Source: Candidatus Bipolaricaulota bacterium (lineage in GTDB: Bacteria; Bipolaricaulota; Bipolaricaulia; UBA7950; UBA9294). Taken from it: DNA of 10,735 nucleotides. This document shows positions 1 to 7,157 of this stretch, piece by piece. Location: contig RXOA01000013.1 in assembly GCA_003979035.1 (NCBI GenBank), positions 1-10,735 on the forward strand. Reading direction: 5' to 3'. The notes under the pieces were generated by a model that saw only the letters and a program-made list of their open reading frames with translations, made no database searches and was not told the DNA's origin. The position numbers and the translations under genes were made by a program. The stretch's first letter is position 1, and every line of letters starts with the position of its first letter.

Positions 1-128
1 ACGAGATTCCCGGGCTGCCCCGCCGAAACGAGGACGCCAGCGAGTCCCAGCACGATCAAGAGACTTGCCGCAATCGTGATTCCCGCTCCGTGTCTTGAGT
101 CTGTTCCAGTCCGTGTGATCGCTCTCAC
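1..128 (-). CDS. N-terminal part of an unidentified exported or membrane-anchored protein (cut by window edge)
   Basis: Only the first 42 codons are inside the window; the rest lies beyond base 1. The start is GTG at 128-126 on the minus strand, preceded by GGGAGG (complement of 135-140) at a six-base spacing. The peptide has basic residues near its start (R2, R6, R13) and then a hydrophobic stretch at about residues 17-36 (ITIAASLLIVLGLAGVLVSA), which fits a signal peptide or N-terminal anchor. This gene lies downstream of the TatT-like gene on the same strand, across a 227-base gap, and the two may be functionally linked. TatT-like proteins are often near TRAP transporter genes, so a transporter-associated exported protein is one possibility, but nothing visible identifies the family. 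Confidence 0.6.
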   Translation of the reverse strand, partial: MRAITRTGTDSRHGAGITIAASLLIVLGLAGVLVSAGQPGNL

Positions 129-153
129 GCGCGACCTCCCTCGTCTTTGTTGG

Positions 154-182
154 ATCATGGGAGCGTACTCTTCGCCTGTGAA
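154..182 (-). promoter_or_regulatory. Candidate sigma70-type promoter for the truncated minus-strand gene
   Basis: Read on the minus strand, TTCACA (complement of 177-182) is followed after exactly 17 bases by CATGAT (complement of 154-159). These match the -35 consensus at five of six positions and the -10 consensus at four of six. Transcription would begin near 147, leaving a short leader that contains the GGGAGG ribosome site. It is a plausible match but could arise by chance, and it would give the downstream gene a promoter separate from the TatT-like gene. Confidence 0.3.
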
Positions 183-355
183 CATCTCATGAACTCGTCC
201 GCGGCTCGCTTCGGCCCAACGGCAAAGACCACCTCGGCGGATCAGAGCCGCGCATCGATTCGATCATCCGGACGACGCCGGTCCCACGTTTGTTGCTCTT
301 CGCTGACCGAAATCCCGCGCCTTGGCGTTCAATCACGCCATTCCGCGGTGGCCGA

Positions 356-1234
356 TCAGGGAAGATTCGGGAGCACTTGCTCATCGAGTAGCGCCTGCGC
401 GCGCTGTTGATTGAGCGCGTTGTGGAACGGGTAGATCTCGCCGGCATCGCCCCCGATGACACCGACAAGGACATCGCTTGCTTGCTCCCACTTCTCGCTC
501 GGGATGAGGTAGAACTGCGCATAGAACACGCGATTGCCAAAGAACGCGTCGCAGACGGGATCCATCTTGGTCGGGCACGTTTCGCAATCCTCGCACAGCG
601 TGCTGTCGACCACATTGCACAGATAAGACAATGCGAGGTCGAGATCCTGGCCGAACAATCTGGGCAGACTTGCGTAGTAAGCGGCGATCGATCGGTACGG
701 CGCGCCCGCGACGTACGACGGATCGACTTCGATCGCCCGTTCGATGATTGCCCTCAGCTTCGCGGTATCGTTGCGGAAGATGGCACCAAGGATGTCAAAC
801 TGGTCGTAGCGCGACCAATTGGAGTAAGTCCACTGGAGTGCCGCCACATCGCAGACTAGCTGGACAGCGGCAGCGAACCCGCGCTCATCCTCTGCTTCGT
901 CGAACCCCGGTGCGAGCCGCAGACTCATCTCGCCGTAATGCCACCCTCTCGTGTAGGCGTCTTTCTTCGCATCTTCGTCGGCCTCGTAGACGTCGGCAAG
1001 CGTGTAGAAGCACTGAGACAGAGCGTCCAAGACCTCGGCGTTCGTCGGGTCGATGTCCACTGCAGCAACAAGCGAGACAATCGCCTGTTCCAACTCCGCT
1101 CGACTGTCCACGACCACCTGATCGTTGAGGAAGATCGACAACCCATCTTCGATCAGTTGATGAAGCTCCTGGCCCAGCAAAGGCAGAGCGATCAAGCCCA
1201 TCCCGACAACCACCGCAGCCAATGTTCTTCGCAT
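356..1234 (-). CDS. Exported helical-repeat (TPR-like) protein, probable TRAP-transporter TatT-family relative
   Basis: The protein has 292 residues. I chose the ATG at 1234-1232 because GGGAGG lies six bases upstream and because the start places a classical signal peptide at the N terminus: MRRT, a hydrophobic core to about residue 20, and a likely cleavage after LLGQ. There is no lipobox cysteine, so it should be soluble in the periplasm or outside the cell. The body is alpha-helical with repeat-like pieces (AIVSLVAAVDIDPTNAEVLD at about 51-70, and IIERAIEVDPSYVAGAPY at about 163-180). The pieces WHYGEMSLRLAPGFDEA and IAAYYASLPRLFGQDLDLAL resemble TatT (TRAP transporter T-component) proteins, periplasmic TPR-like trimers thought to assist binding-protein-dependent uptake. 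A cysteine cluster (C214, C217, C220, C228) sits in an insertion and may bind metal or form disulfides. The family call is by resemblance only. Confidence 0.6.
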   Translation of the reverse strand: MRRTLAAVVVGMGLIALPLLGQELHQLIEDGLSIFLNDQVVVDSRAELEQAIVSLVAAVDIDPTNAEVLDALSQCFYTLADVYEADEDAKKDAYTRGWHYGEMSLRLAPGFDEAEDERGFAAAVQLVCDVAALQWTYSNWSRYDQFDILGAIFRNDTAKLRAIIERAIEVDPSYVAGAPYRSIAAYYASLPRLFGQDLDLALSYLCNVVDSTLCEDCETCPTKMDPVCDAFFGNRVFYAQFYLIPSEKWEQASDVLVGVIGGDAGEIYPFHNALNQQRAQALLDEQVLPNLP

Positions 1235-1414
1235 CACGTTCCTCCCGTAGAACAGACCATCCGACCCCCGGCAACCGATCCGCTGATCCCACGACGAGGT
1301 CTTGCAGCTTGCCGGCCGCAACAAGAGATGCATTCTACCGTGTCTCCTTATCTTCCGACATGGGTGGCGTCCGCCATATCCTTGGCCGTTTCCGCTCTCG
1401 AGCTGCTGCTTCTT

Positions 1415-1441
1415 CTCCCACCGAAAAGGCGTTGGTGGGAG
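1415..1441. repeat. Perfect 8-bp inverted repeat upstream of tex
   Basis: CTCCCACC (1415-1422) and GGTGGGAG (1434-1441) are exact inverse complements separated by an 11-base loop. There is no run of T after it on either strand, so it is not an ordinary intrinsic terminator. It ends one base before the candidate -35 of tex, so it could be an operator-like site or, if transcription starts further upstream, a leader hairpin. Confidence 0.5.
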
Positions 1442-1442
1442 G

Positions 1443-1471
1443 TTGATTCATCCCCAAGCGGCGAATACGGT
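1443..1471 (+). promoter_or_regulatory. Weak candidate promoter for tex
   Basis: TTGATT (1443-1448) is followed after 17 bases by TACGGT (1466-1471). This matches the -35 consensus at four positions and the -10 consensus at three. It would start transcription near 1478 and leave a leader of about 20 bases. It is the best-placed candidate I see, but the match is poor. Confidence 0.2.
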
Positions 1472-1496
1472 TTGCGAACACAGGATGGTGAATGAA

Positions 1497-3671
<2,175 letters not shown>

Positions 3672-3890
3672 ACGGACTCGAGAAGGCACTTGCCTCGATG
3701 AGAAGGCCCTTTGTCGCTCGCTGTGCCGCTGTGTTGTTCCTGGTTGGCCCCGCCTGTTTCGTGTGGTGTTTCCGATCGCCGGCACAAGCGGAAGCCCCAG
3801 CCATTGCATGCCGTAGCAGCCGGCGATTTCAACCGGGACTTGGCTCCCGGAAACGAATCCGACCGAGGGGACCCCCGCGGATCGGCGATG
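3672..3890. other. Structured spacer after tex with three inverted repeats
   Basis: No convincing gene lies between tex and the regulator promoter. Three inverted repeats follow each other. The first is ATCGCCGGC (3775-3783) with GCCGGCGAT (3819-3827), a perfect 9-base pair with a 35-base loop. The second is CCGGGA (3833-3838) with TCCCGG (3845-3850), a perfect 6-base stem with a 6-base loop. The third is an imperfect stem from CCGA (3859-3862) to TCGG (3882-3885) with internal C/G pairs and a GGG/CCC tip. None is followed by a T run. They may together terminate or insulate tex transcription, possibly with Rho, or they may act near the regulator promoter whose -35 begins at 3891. Confidence 0.4.
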
Positions 3891-3919
3891 TTGACAAGAG
3901 TCCCGCCTATGATTAGAAT
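3891..3919 (+). promoter_or_regulatory. Strong sigma70-type promoter of the PerR/Fur-family regulator and its operon
   Basis: TTGACA (3891-3896) is a perfect -35, followed after the ideal 17 bases by TAGAAT (3914-3919), a five-of-six -10. A start point seven to nine bases after the -10 falls at 3926-3928, at or next to the A of the regulator's ATG (3928). The -10 lies inside the PerR/Fur-type box, which fits autorepression by steric block. It is the only strong promoter I see ahead of the stress-gene cluster. Confidence 0.8.
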
Positions 3920-3927
3920 CATTATCA
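3913..3927 (+). promoter_or_regulatory. PerR/Fur-type 7-1-7 operator box overlapping the -10
   Basis: The 15 bases TTAGAATCATTATCA match the Per box (TTATAATnATTATAA) at 12 of 14 specified positions and the Fur 7-1-7 box (TGATAATnATTATCA) also at 12 of 14, so the box itself does not say which metal regulator binds. The wider 3908-3926 segment matches the classical 19-base Fur box at 15 positions. It overlaps the -10 and ends just before the regulator's start codon, so the adjacent regulator is the obvious ligand. Confidence 0.75.
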
Positions 3928-4374
3928 ATGAAGAATGAAGACAGTACACAGCGGCTTCGACAACTTGGAATCACGCCGACGGTTCAGCGGGTCATGATCA
4001 TGGACTACCTTCGTGACACAAGAAAGCATCCGACCGTAGACGATGTCTTCCACGCGGTGTCCGAAAAGCACACTTCGCTATCGCGGGCAACGGTTTACAA
4101 CAGTCTGCGAGTCCTTGTCGATGCCGGCGCCGTATGCCAGCTCACGATCGAGAAGCAAGCCGTGCGCTATGACCTGTTTGACAAGCCTCATGCCCACTTC
4201 CTCTGTCGAATCTGCCACCGGTTGTACGATGTCGATGTCACTCCGGGAACATCGCCCGGCAGGATCGTGGAGGGTCACCGGGTCGAGTCGGCGACAACGT
4301 ATCTGTACGGCGTATGCTCCACCTGTAGGGAGATCACGGACGAGCAGCGCAAGACGGAAGGCGACCATGCCTGA
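3928..4374 (+). CDS. perR: Fur-superfamily metalloregulator, PerR-like (peroxide/iron-responsive repressor)
   Basis: The protein has 148 residues, normal for the family. The winged-helix DNA-binding domain covers about residues 5-80 (GITPTVQR at 14-21, SRATVYNSLRVLVDAG at 52-67). The dimerisation and metal domain follows, with the structural zinc cysteines C93/C96 and C130/C133. Candidate regulatory-site ligands line up with Bacillus PerR: H34 (PerR H37), D82 (D85), H88 and H90 (H91, H93) and D101 (D104). An aspartate at the last position, where Fur has glutamate, favours peroxide-sensing PerR. The ATG at 3928 is the only usable start, because the in-frame codons back to the TGA at 3910 contain no start codon. 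No ribosome site precedes it, so translation is probably from a leaderless mRNA. The last eight bases overlap mutM. The neighbours are all oxidative-stress genes, which supports PerR, though Fur cannot be excluded by eye. Confidence 0.87.
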   Translation: MKNEDSTQRLRQLGITPTVQRVMIMDYLRDTRKHPTVDDVFHAVSEKHTSLSRATVYNSLRVLVDAGAVCQLTIEKQAVRYDLFDKPHAHFLCRICHRLYDVDVTPGTSPGRIVEGHRVESATTYLYGVCSTCREITDEQRKTEGDHA

Positions 4375-5176
4375 GCTTCCCGAAGTGGAGACCATTGTCC
4401 GTGGGTTGCAGCCGATGGTCGGCTCCCGGATCGTGAGGGTGGCTATCCTCGATTCACGTTTGGAGATCGGGAGGCAGCTCGATGACGCGGACGCGGATCT
4501 TCGAAATCAGACAGTCGAGTCGATCACCCGCCGGGGCAAGTATATCCACGTTGCCCTCTCGGGCGGAGGATCCATCGTTGTTCATCTTCGCATGTCGGGC
4601 CGCCTGGTTTCGCATTGCACAGAAAGCGATCTCCCGTACGTCCGTCTGAGACTCGAGTTGGATCGGGGCATGGTTTCGTTCGTCAATCCGCGGCGGCTGG
4701 GAACGGTGGATTTCAGCCCTGATGGATTCCCCCACACACTGGGAATCGACCCGCTTTCGCCGGAATTCACGCCGGATCGGCTTGCCTCGCTCGTACAGGC
4801 CAGCCGGATGCCGATCAAGCAGTTCCTTCTGGATCAGCAACGGATCGCGGGATTGGGCAATATCTACAGCTCCGAAGCCCTGTGGCGGGCACGGATCGAC
4901 CCGCGCCGTTCGGCGAATGGGTTGGCCAAAGCCGATATTCGCCGCCTTCATCGCGGGATCGTCGGCGTTCTTCAAGAAGCGATCGATCACATGGGAACAT
5001 CCTTCGGCGTCAGTGTGTCCGATTATCGAAATGCCGAAGGCGCGAACGGGCGGTTTCAAGAACGGCTTGCTGTGTACGGGCGCCAAGGCGAAGCCTGCCG
5101 TGTCTGTGAGACCCCGATTTCCCGCTGTGTTCAAGGTGGGCGATCGACGTACTGGTGTGATGGATGCCAGAGCTGA
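4367..5176 (+). CDS. mutM: Formamidopyrimidine-DNA glycosylase / AP lyase (Fpg)
   Basis: The 269-residue protein is full length for Fpg. It removes 8-oxoguanine and formamidopyrimidines from DNA and cuts the resulting abasic site. The N-terminal catalytic signature PELPEVETI is present, with the P2 nucleophile exposed after loss of Met, the E3 acid, and K58 in RRGKYI. HLRMSG (73-78) and the H2TH segment (IKQFLLDQQRIAGLGNIYSS) follow. The C-terminal zinc finger has C244, C247, C264 and C267, with the conserved DNA-contacting R259 in GGRST. The start is ATG 4367, because proline must be residue 2. The gene overlaps the regulator by eight bases, so the two are probably translationally coupled. 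Placing oxidative DNA repair directly behind a PerR-like regulator suggests that repair is induced together with peroxide and oxygen removal. Confidence 0.96.
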   Translation: MPELPEVETIVRGLQPMVGSRIVRVAILDSRLEIGRQLDDADADLRNQTVESITRRGKYIHVALSGGGSIVVHLRMSGRLVSHCTESDLPYVRLRLELDRGMVSFVNPRRLGTVDFSPDGFPHTLGIDPLSPEFTPDRLASLVQASRMPIKQFLLDQQRIAGLGNIYSSEALWRARIDPRRSANGLAKADIRRLHRGIVGVLQEAIDHMGTSFGVSVSDYRNAEGANGRFQERLAVYGRQGEACRVCETPISRCVQGGRSTYWCDGCQS

Positions 5177-5224
5177 ATGTTGAGAGAGCGATTCAACAAA
5201 GGACCGATACGAAAGGGAGGAAGG

Positions 5225-5797
5225 ATGGATCTCAAAGGAACACGGACAGAGCGAAATCTGCTTGCATCGTTTGTCGGCGAGTCACAGGCCCGGAACCGCT
5301 ACACCTACTTCGCAAGTCAGGCCAAGAAGGACGAGTACATTCAGATTCAGGCGATCTTCGAAGAGACTGCGGATCAGGAGAAAGAGCATGCGAAGAGGTT
5401 CTTCAAGTTCCTCCAGGGAGGAGACGTGGCAGTCGAGGCGATGTTCCCCGCCGGAATGATCCGGTCTACGGAGGAGAATCTGCGCGCTGCCGCTGCGGGA
5501 GAGCATGAAGAATGGAGCCAGATGTACCCGGAATTCGCCCGAATCGCCCGCGAGGAAGGGTTCTCGGAGATCGCGGCCGTATTCGAGTCCGTGGCCGTTG
5601 CTGAGAAGCAACACGAGCGTCGCTACCTAGGGCTGCTCGCCAATGTTGAGAACCACACCGTCTTCCGAAAAGGGGAGCCCGCCACTTGGCGCTGCCGGAA
5701 CTGCGGCTACGTACACACCGGAACGGAGGCCGTGCAGCTCTGCCCGGCGTGCGCGCACCCTCAATCCTACTTCGAACTACTCGGCGAGAACTGGTAG
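5225..5797 (+). CDS. rbr: Rubrerythrin (non-haem diiron peroxidase with rubredoxin domain)
   Basis: The 190-residue protein reduces hydrogen peroxide in the cytoplasm of anaerobes, taking electrons from rubredoxin-type donors. The N-terminal four-helix diiron domain carries the ligand pattern E19 (in GESQARNRY), E52-x-x-H55 (DQEKEHAKRF), E93/E95 (EHEEW) and E127-x-x-H130 (AEKQHERR). The C-terminal rubredoxin-like domain has C157-x-x-C160 (WRCRNCGY) and C173-x-x-C176 (LCPACAHPQ) and ends in the typical YFELLGENW. ATG 5225 was chosen because AGGGAGG (5214-5220) lies four bases before it and because the MDLKGTRTERNL start matches the family; the open frame extends 16 codons upstream without a ribosome site. 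It follows mutM by 48 bases. Electrons may come from the rubredoxin encoded four genes downstream. Confidence 0.96.
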   Translation: MDLKGTRTERNLLASFVGESQARNRYTYFASQAKKDEYIQIQAIFEETADQEKEHAKRFFKFLQGGDVAVEAMFPAGMIRSTEENLRAAAAGEHEEWSQMYPEFARIAREEGFSEIAAVFESVAVAEKQHERRYLGLLANVENHTVFRKGEPATWRCRNCGYVHTGTEAVQLCPACAHPQSYFELLGENW

Positions 5798-5829
5798 TCG
5801 TCGCGAGCGGCAAAGGCTTGCCCGGGCAG

Positions 5830-5859
5830 TTGTCACGGGCCATGTGATTGCCGTAGAAG
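5830..5859 (+). promoter_or_regulatory. Possible internal promoter ahead of the ferritin gene
   Basis: TTGTCA (5830-5835) matches the -35 at five of six positions. TAGAAG (5854-5859) matches the -10 at four of six with an 18-base spacer. The start would fall near 5866, giving a leader of about 20 bases that contains the ferritin ribosome site. It has no PerR/Fur-type box, so it could give constitutive expression of the distal genes. The 89-base gap between rubrerythrin and ferritin is the widest in the cluster, which makes an internal promoter reasonable. The same gap holds TGCCCGGGCA (5819-5828), a self-complementary 10-mer. Confidence 0.3.
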
Positions 5860-5886
5860 TGAAGAGGCAGTTCCAAGGGAGGCATC

Positions 5887-6408
5887 ATGATCAAGAAGCC
5901 TATCGAACGAGCGTTCAACGAACAGATCAAGCACGAACTTGAATCGGCGTATCTCTACCTTGCGATGTCCGCCTACTTCGTCGGGCAGGCGCTGGATGGA
6001 ATGGCTCAATGGATGAGAGTGCAAGCCCAGGAAGAATTGGCGCATGCGATGCGCTTTTTCGATTCCATCCACGACCGCGGCGGCACCGTGGATCTTGCAG
6101 CGCTTGAAGTTCTTGAGAAGACTTGGGGATCTCCGCTTTCCGCGTTCGAGGCGGCGTTCGCGCATGAGCAGTTCATCACCGGGAAAATCGGTGAACTCGT
6201 CGATCTCGCACGACGGGAGAAGGATCATGCAGCGGACCTCTTCCTGCAATGGTTTGTCGGCGAACAGATCGAGGAGGAAGCCTCGGTATCCAAGGTCGTC
6301 GATCTCCTCAAGCGGGTTGGCGACTCGCCCCAGGGGTTGATTCTCGCCGACCGCGAGTTGGGCGCCCGATCTGCCCCGACGAACCCCGGCAGCGGCGGAG
6401 GCGAATAG
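5887..6408 (+). CDS. ftnA: Bacterial ferritin (non-haem, FtnA type)
   Basis: The 173-residue protein should form the 24-subunit iron-storage shell and oxidise Fe(II) at a diiron site. The ferroxidase residues fall at exactly the E. coli FtnA numbers: E17, Y24, E50, H53, E94 and Q127, plus the third-iron residues E49, E126, E129 and E130. Y24, the usual radical tyrosine, is in AYLYL. No haem-binding methionine of the bacterioferritin type is evident. The ATG at 5887 has GGGAGG about six bases upstream. After about residue 158 there is a flexible Gly/Pro/Ser tail (SAPTNPGSGGGE) somewhat longer than in FtnA. The next gene begins seven bases after the stop, so translation is close-coupled. Under peroxide or iron stress ferritin would limit Fenton chemistry, which fits its place behind the regulator. 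Confidence 0.95.
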   Translation: MIKKPIERAFNEQIKHELESAYLYLAMSAYFVGQALDGMAQWMRVQAQEELAHAMRFFDSIHDRGGTVDLAALEVLEKTWGSPLSAFEAAFAHEQFITGKIGELVDLARREKDHAADLFLQWFVGEQIEEEASVSKVVDLLKRVGDSPQGLILADRELGARSAPTNPGSGGGE

Positions 6409-6415
6409 GGCAGGC

Positions 6416-6952
6416 ATGGAACAGAGAACAAGATCGCCGTCCAAGGTTGTCACTGACTCTGCCGGGCTGAACCAGGCCCTGTTCCAGGTCACCCACGGGT
6501 TGTATGTCCTCACCGCAAGAGACGGCGGCAAGATCAACGGACAGTGCCTCGACGCGTTGATGCAGGTGACCAACGCGCCGCCACGCATTGCAATCGGGGT
6601 CGGCAAGCAGTCGCTGACCCACGAGATGATCGCTCGGTCGGGGCGGTTTGTCGCCAATGTGATCGACCGGGATGATCCTCTGTGCGAGGAAGTTGTTCGC
6701 CTGTTTGGGTTTCAATCCGGCCGCAAGGCCGACAAGTTCGCCGGGATTTCCTTCACCACGAGTGAACAGGGAATCCCGATTCTGCCCGACGCCAAGGCGT
6801 ACTTCGAATGCACGATCCTCCCCGAGTTGACGACAGACCTCAAGACACACTCCCTGTTTGTCGCGACCGTGGATCAAGCGGGAACCAACGAACAGGGGGA
6901 GCCGTTCACCTACAACGAATACCGGAAACGAATGAAGAAAGGTGGTCAGTGA
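6416..6952 (+). CDS. Flavin reductase-like FMN-binding protein, similar to the N-terminal half of Hrb (NADH:rubredoxin oxidoreductase)
   Basis: This 178-residue protein has the flavin reductase-like fold seen in flavoredoxin and in the N-terminal half of Moorella-type high-molecular-weight rubredoxin (Hrb). Typical pieces are HGLYVLTARDGGKINGQ (27-43), QVTNAPPRIAIGVGKQSLTH (50-69), LFGFQSGRKADKF (96-108) and the C-terminal FTYNEYRKRMKKGG. In Hrb, this domain takes electrons from NADH and passes them to a fused rubredoxin domain that feeds the flavodiiron protein FprA. Here the rubredoxin is a separate gene that overlaps this one by one base, and the flavodiiron gene follows, so the same chain is likely assembled from separate proteins. 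The donor (NADH, NADPH or ferredoxin) is inferred. ATG 6416 is the only plausible start; its ribosome site is weak (AGG one base before it, GGAGG 14 bases upstream), so it may be coupled to ferritin translation. Confidence 0.87.
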   Translation: MEQRTRSPSKVVTDSAGLNQALFQVTHGLYVLTARDGGKINGQCLDALMQVTNAPPRIAIGVGKQSLTHEMIARSGRFVANVIDRDDPLCEEVVRLFGFQSGRKADKFAGISFTTSEQGIPILPDAKAYFECTILPELTTDLKTHSLFVATVDQAGTNEQGEPFTYNEYRKRMKKGGQ

Positions 6953-7113
6953 TGGAGAAGTGGATCTGCACCGCGTGTGGTTACGTCTACGACCCCGAGG
7001 TCGGCGATCCCGACGGCGGAATCGCCCCTGGCACAACGTTTGAGGCGATCCCGGATACGTGGGTCTGCCCGGTGTGCGGCGTGGGAAAGGATCTGTTCGA
7101 GAAGCAATCCTAG
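6952..7113 (+). CDS. rub: Rubredoxin
   Basis: A classic 53-residue rubredoxin, a small one-iron electron carrier of the cytoplasm. The four iron-binding cysteines are C6 and C9 (WICTACGYVYDPEVGD) and C39 and C42 (WVCPVCGVGKDLF), with the conserved aromatic residues Y11, Y13, F30, W37 and F49. The ATG shares its A with the stop TGA of the preceding flavin reductase gene, and AAAGGTGG lies about seven bases upstream, so the two proteins should be made together. The gene order, with a flavodiiron protein next, points to electron delivery to O2 or NO reduction, and possibly to rubrerythrin as well. The flavodiiron gene begins 44 bases later. Confidence 0.97.
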   Translation: MEKWICTACGYVYDPEVGDPDGGIAPGTTFEAIPDTWVCPVCGVGKDLFEKQS

Positions 7114-7143
7114 TCCTGCCCGAAAGGAGTGCCGGCTCGCAAG

Positions 7144-7150
7144 AAGGAGG
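7144..7150 (+). promoter_or_regulatory. Strong ribosome site that fixes a TTG start for fprA
   Basis: AAGGAGG is followed after seven bases by TTG at 7158, exactly where flavodiiron proteins should begin. No in-frame ATG or GTG lies between this site and the conserved N-terminal sequence, so TTG is the initiation codon. Confidence 0.85.
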
Positions 7151-7157
7151 TTGTTTC

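Larger units (their letters stand above)
1235..1496. other. Divergent intergenic region between the TatT-like gene and tex
   Basis: The two flanking genes point away from each other, so promoters for both should lie here. A TAGAAT sequence on the minus strand (complement of 1332-1337) could be a -10 element for the TatT-like gene, but no good -35 goes with it. The tex side holds a hairpin and a weak promoter, listed separately. Open frames that cross this region lack a ribosome site and family resemblance. I see no small gene or RNA gene. Confidence 0.5.

Noticed and set aside
3698..3916. Short open frames in the tex-perR spacer on both strands
   Set aside because: They overlap one another, run into the strong promoter, and lack ribosome sites and familiar motifs.
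5819..5828. Self-complementary TGCCCGGGCA between rubrerythrin and ferritin
   Set aside because: A 10-base palindrome without loop or T tract is not a terminator, and G+C-rich palindromes of this size are common here.
5833..6657. 274-codon minus-strand open frame across ferritin and the flavin reductase
   Set aside because: It is antisense to two strongly supported genes and has no family resemblance.
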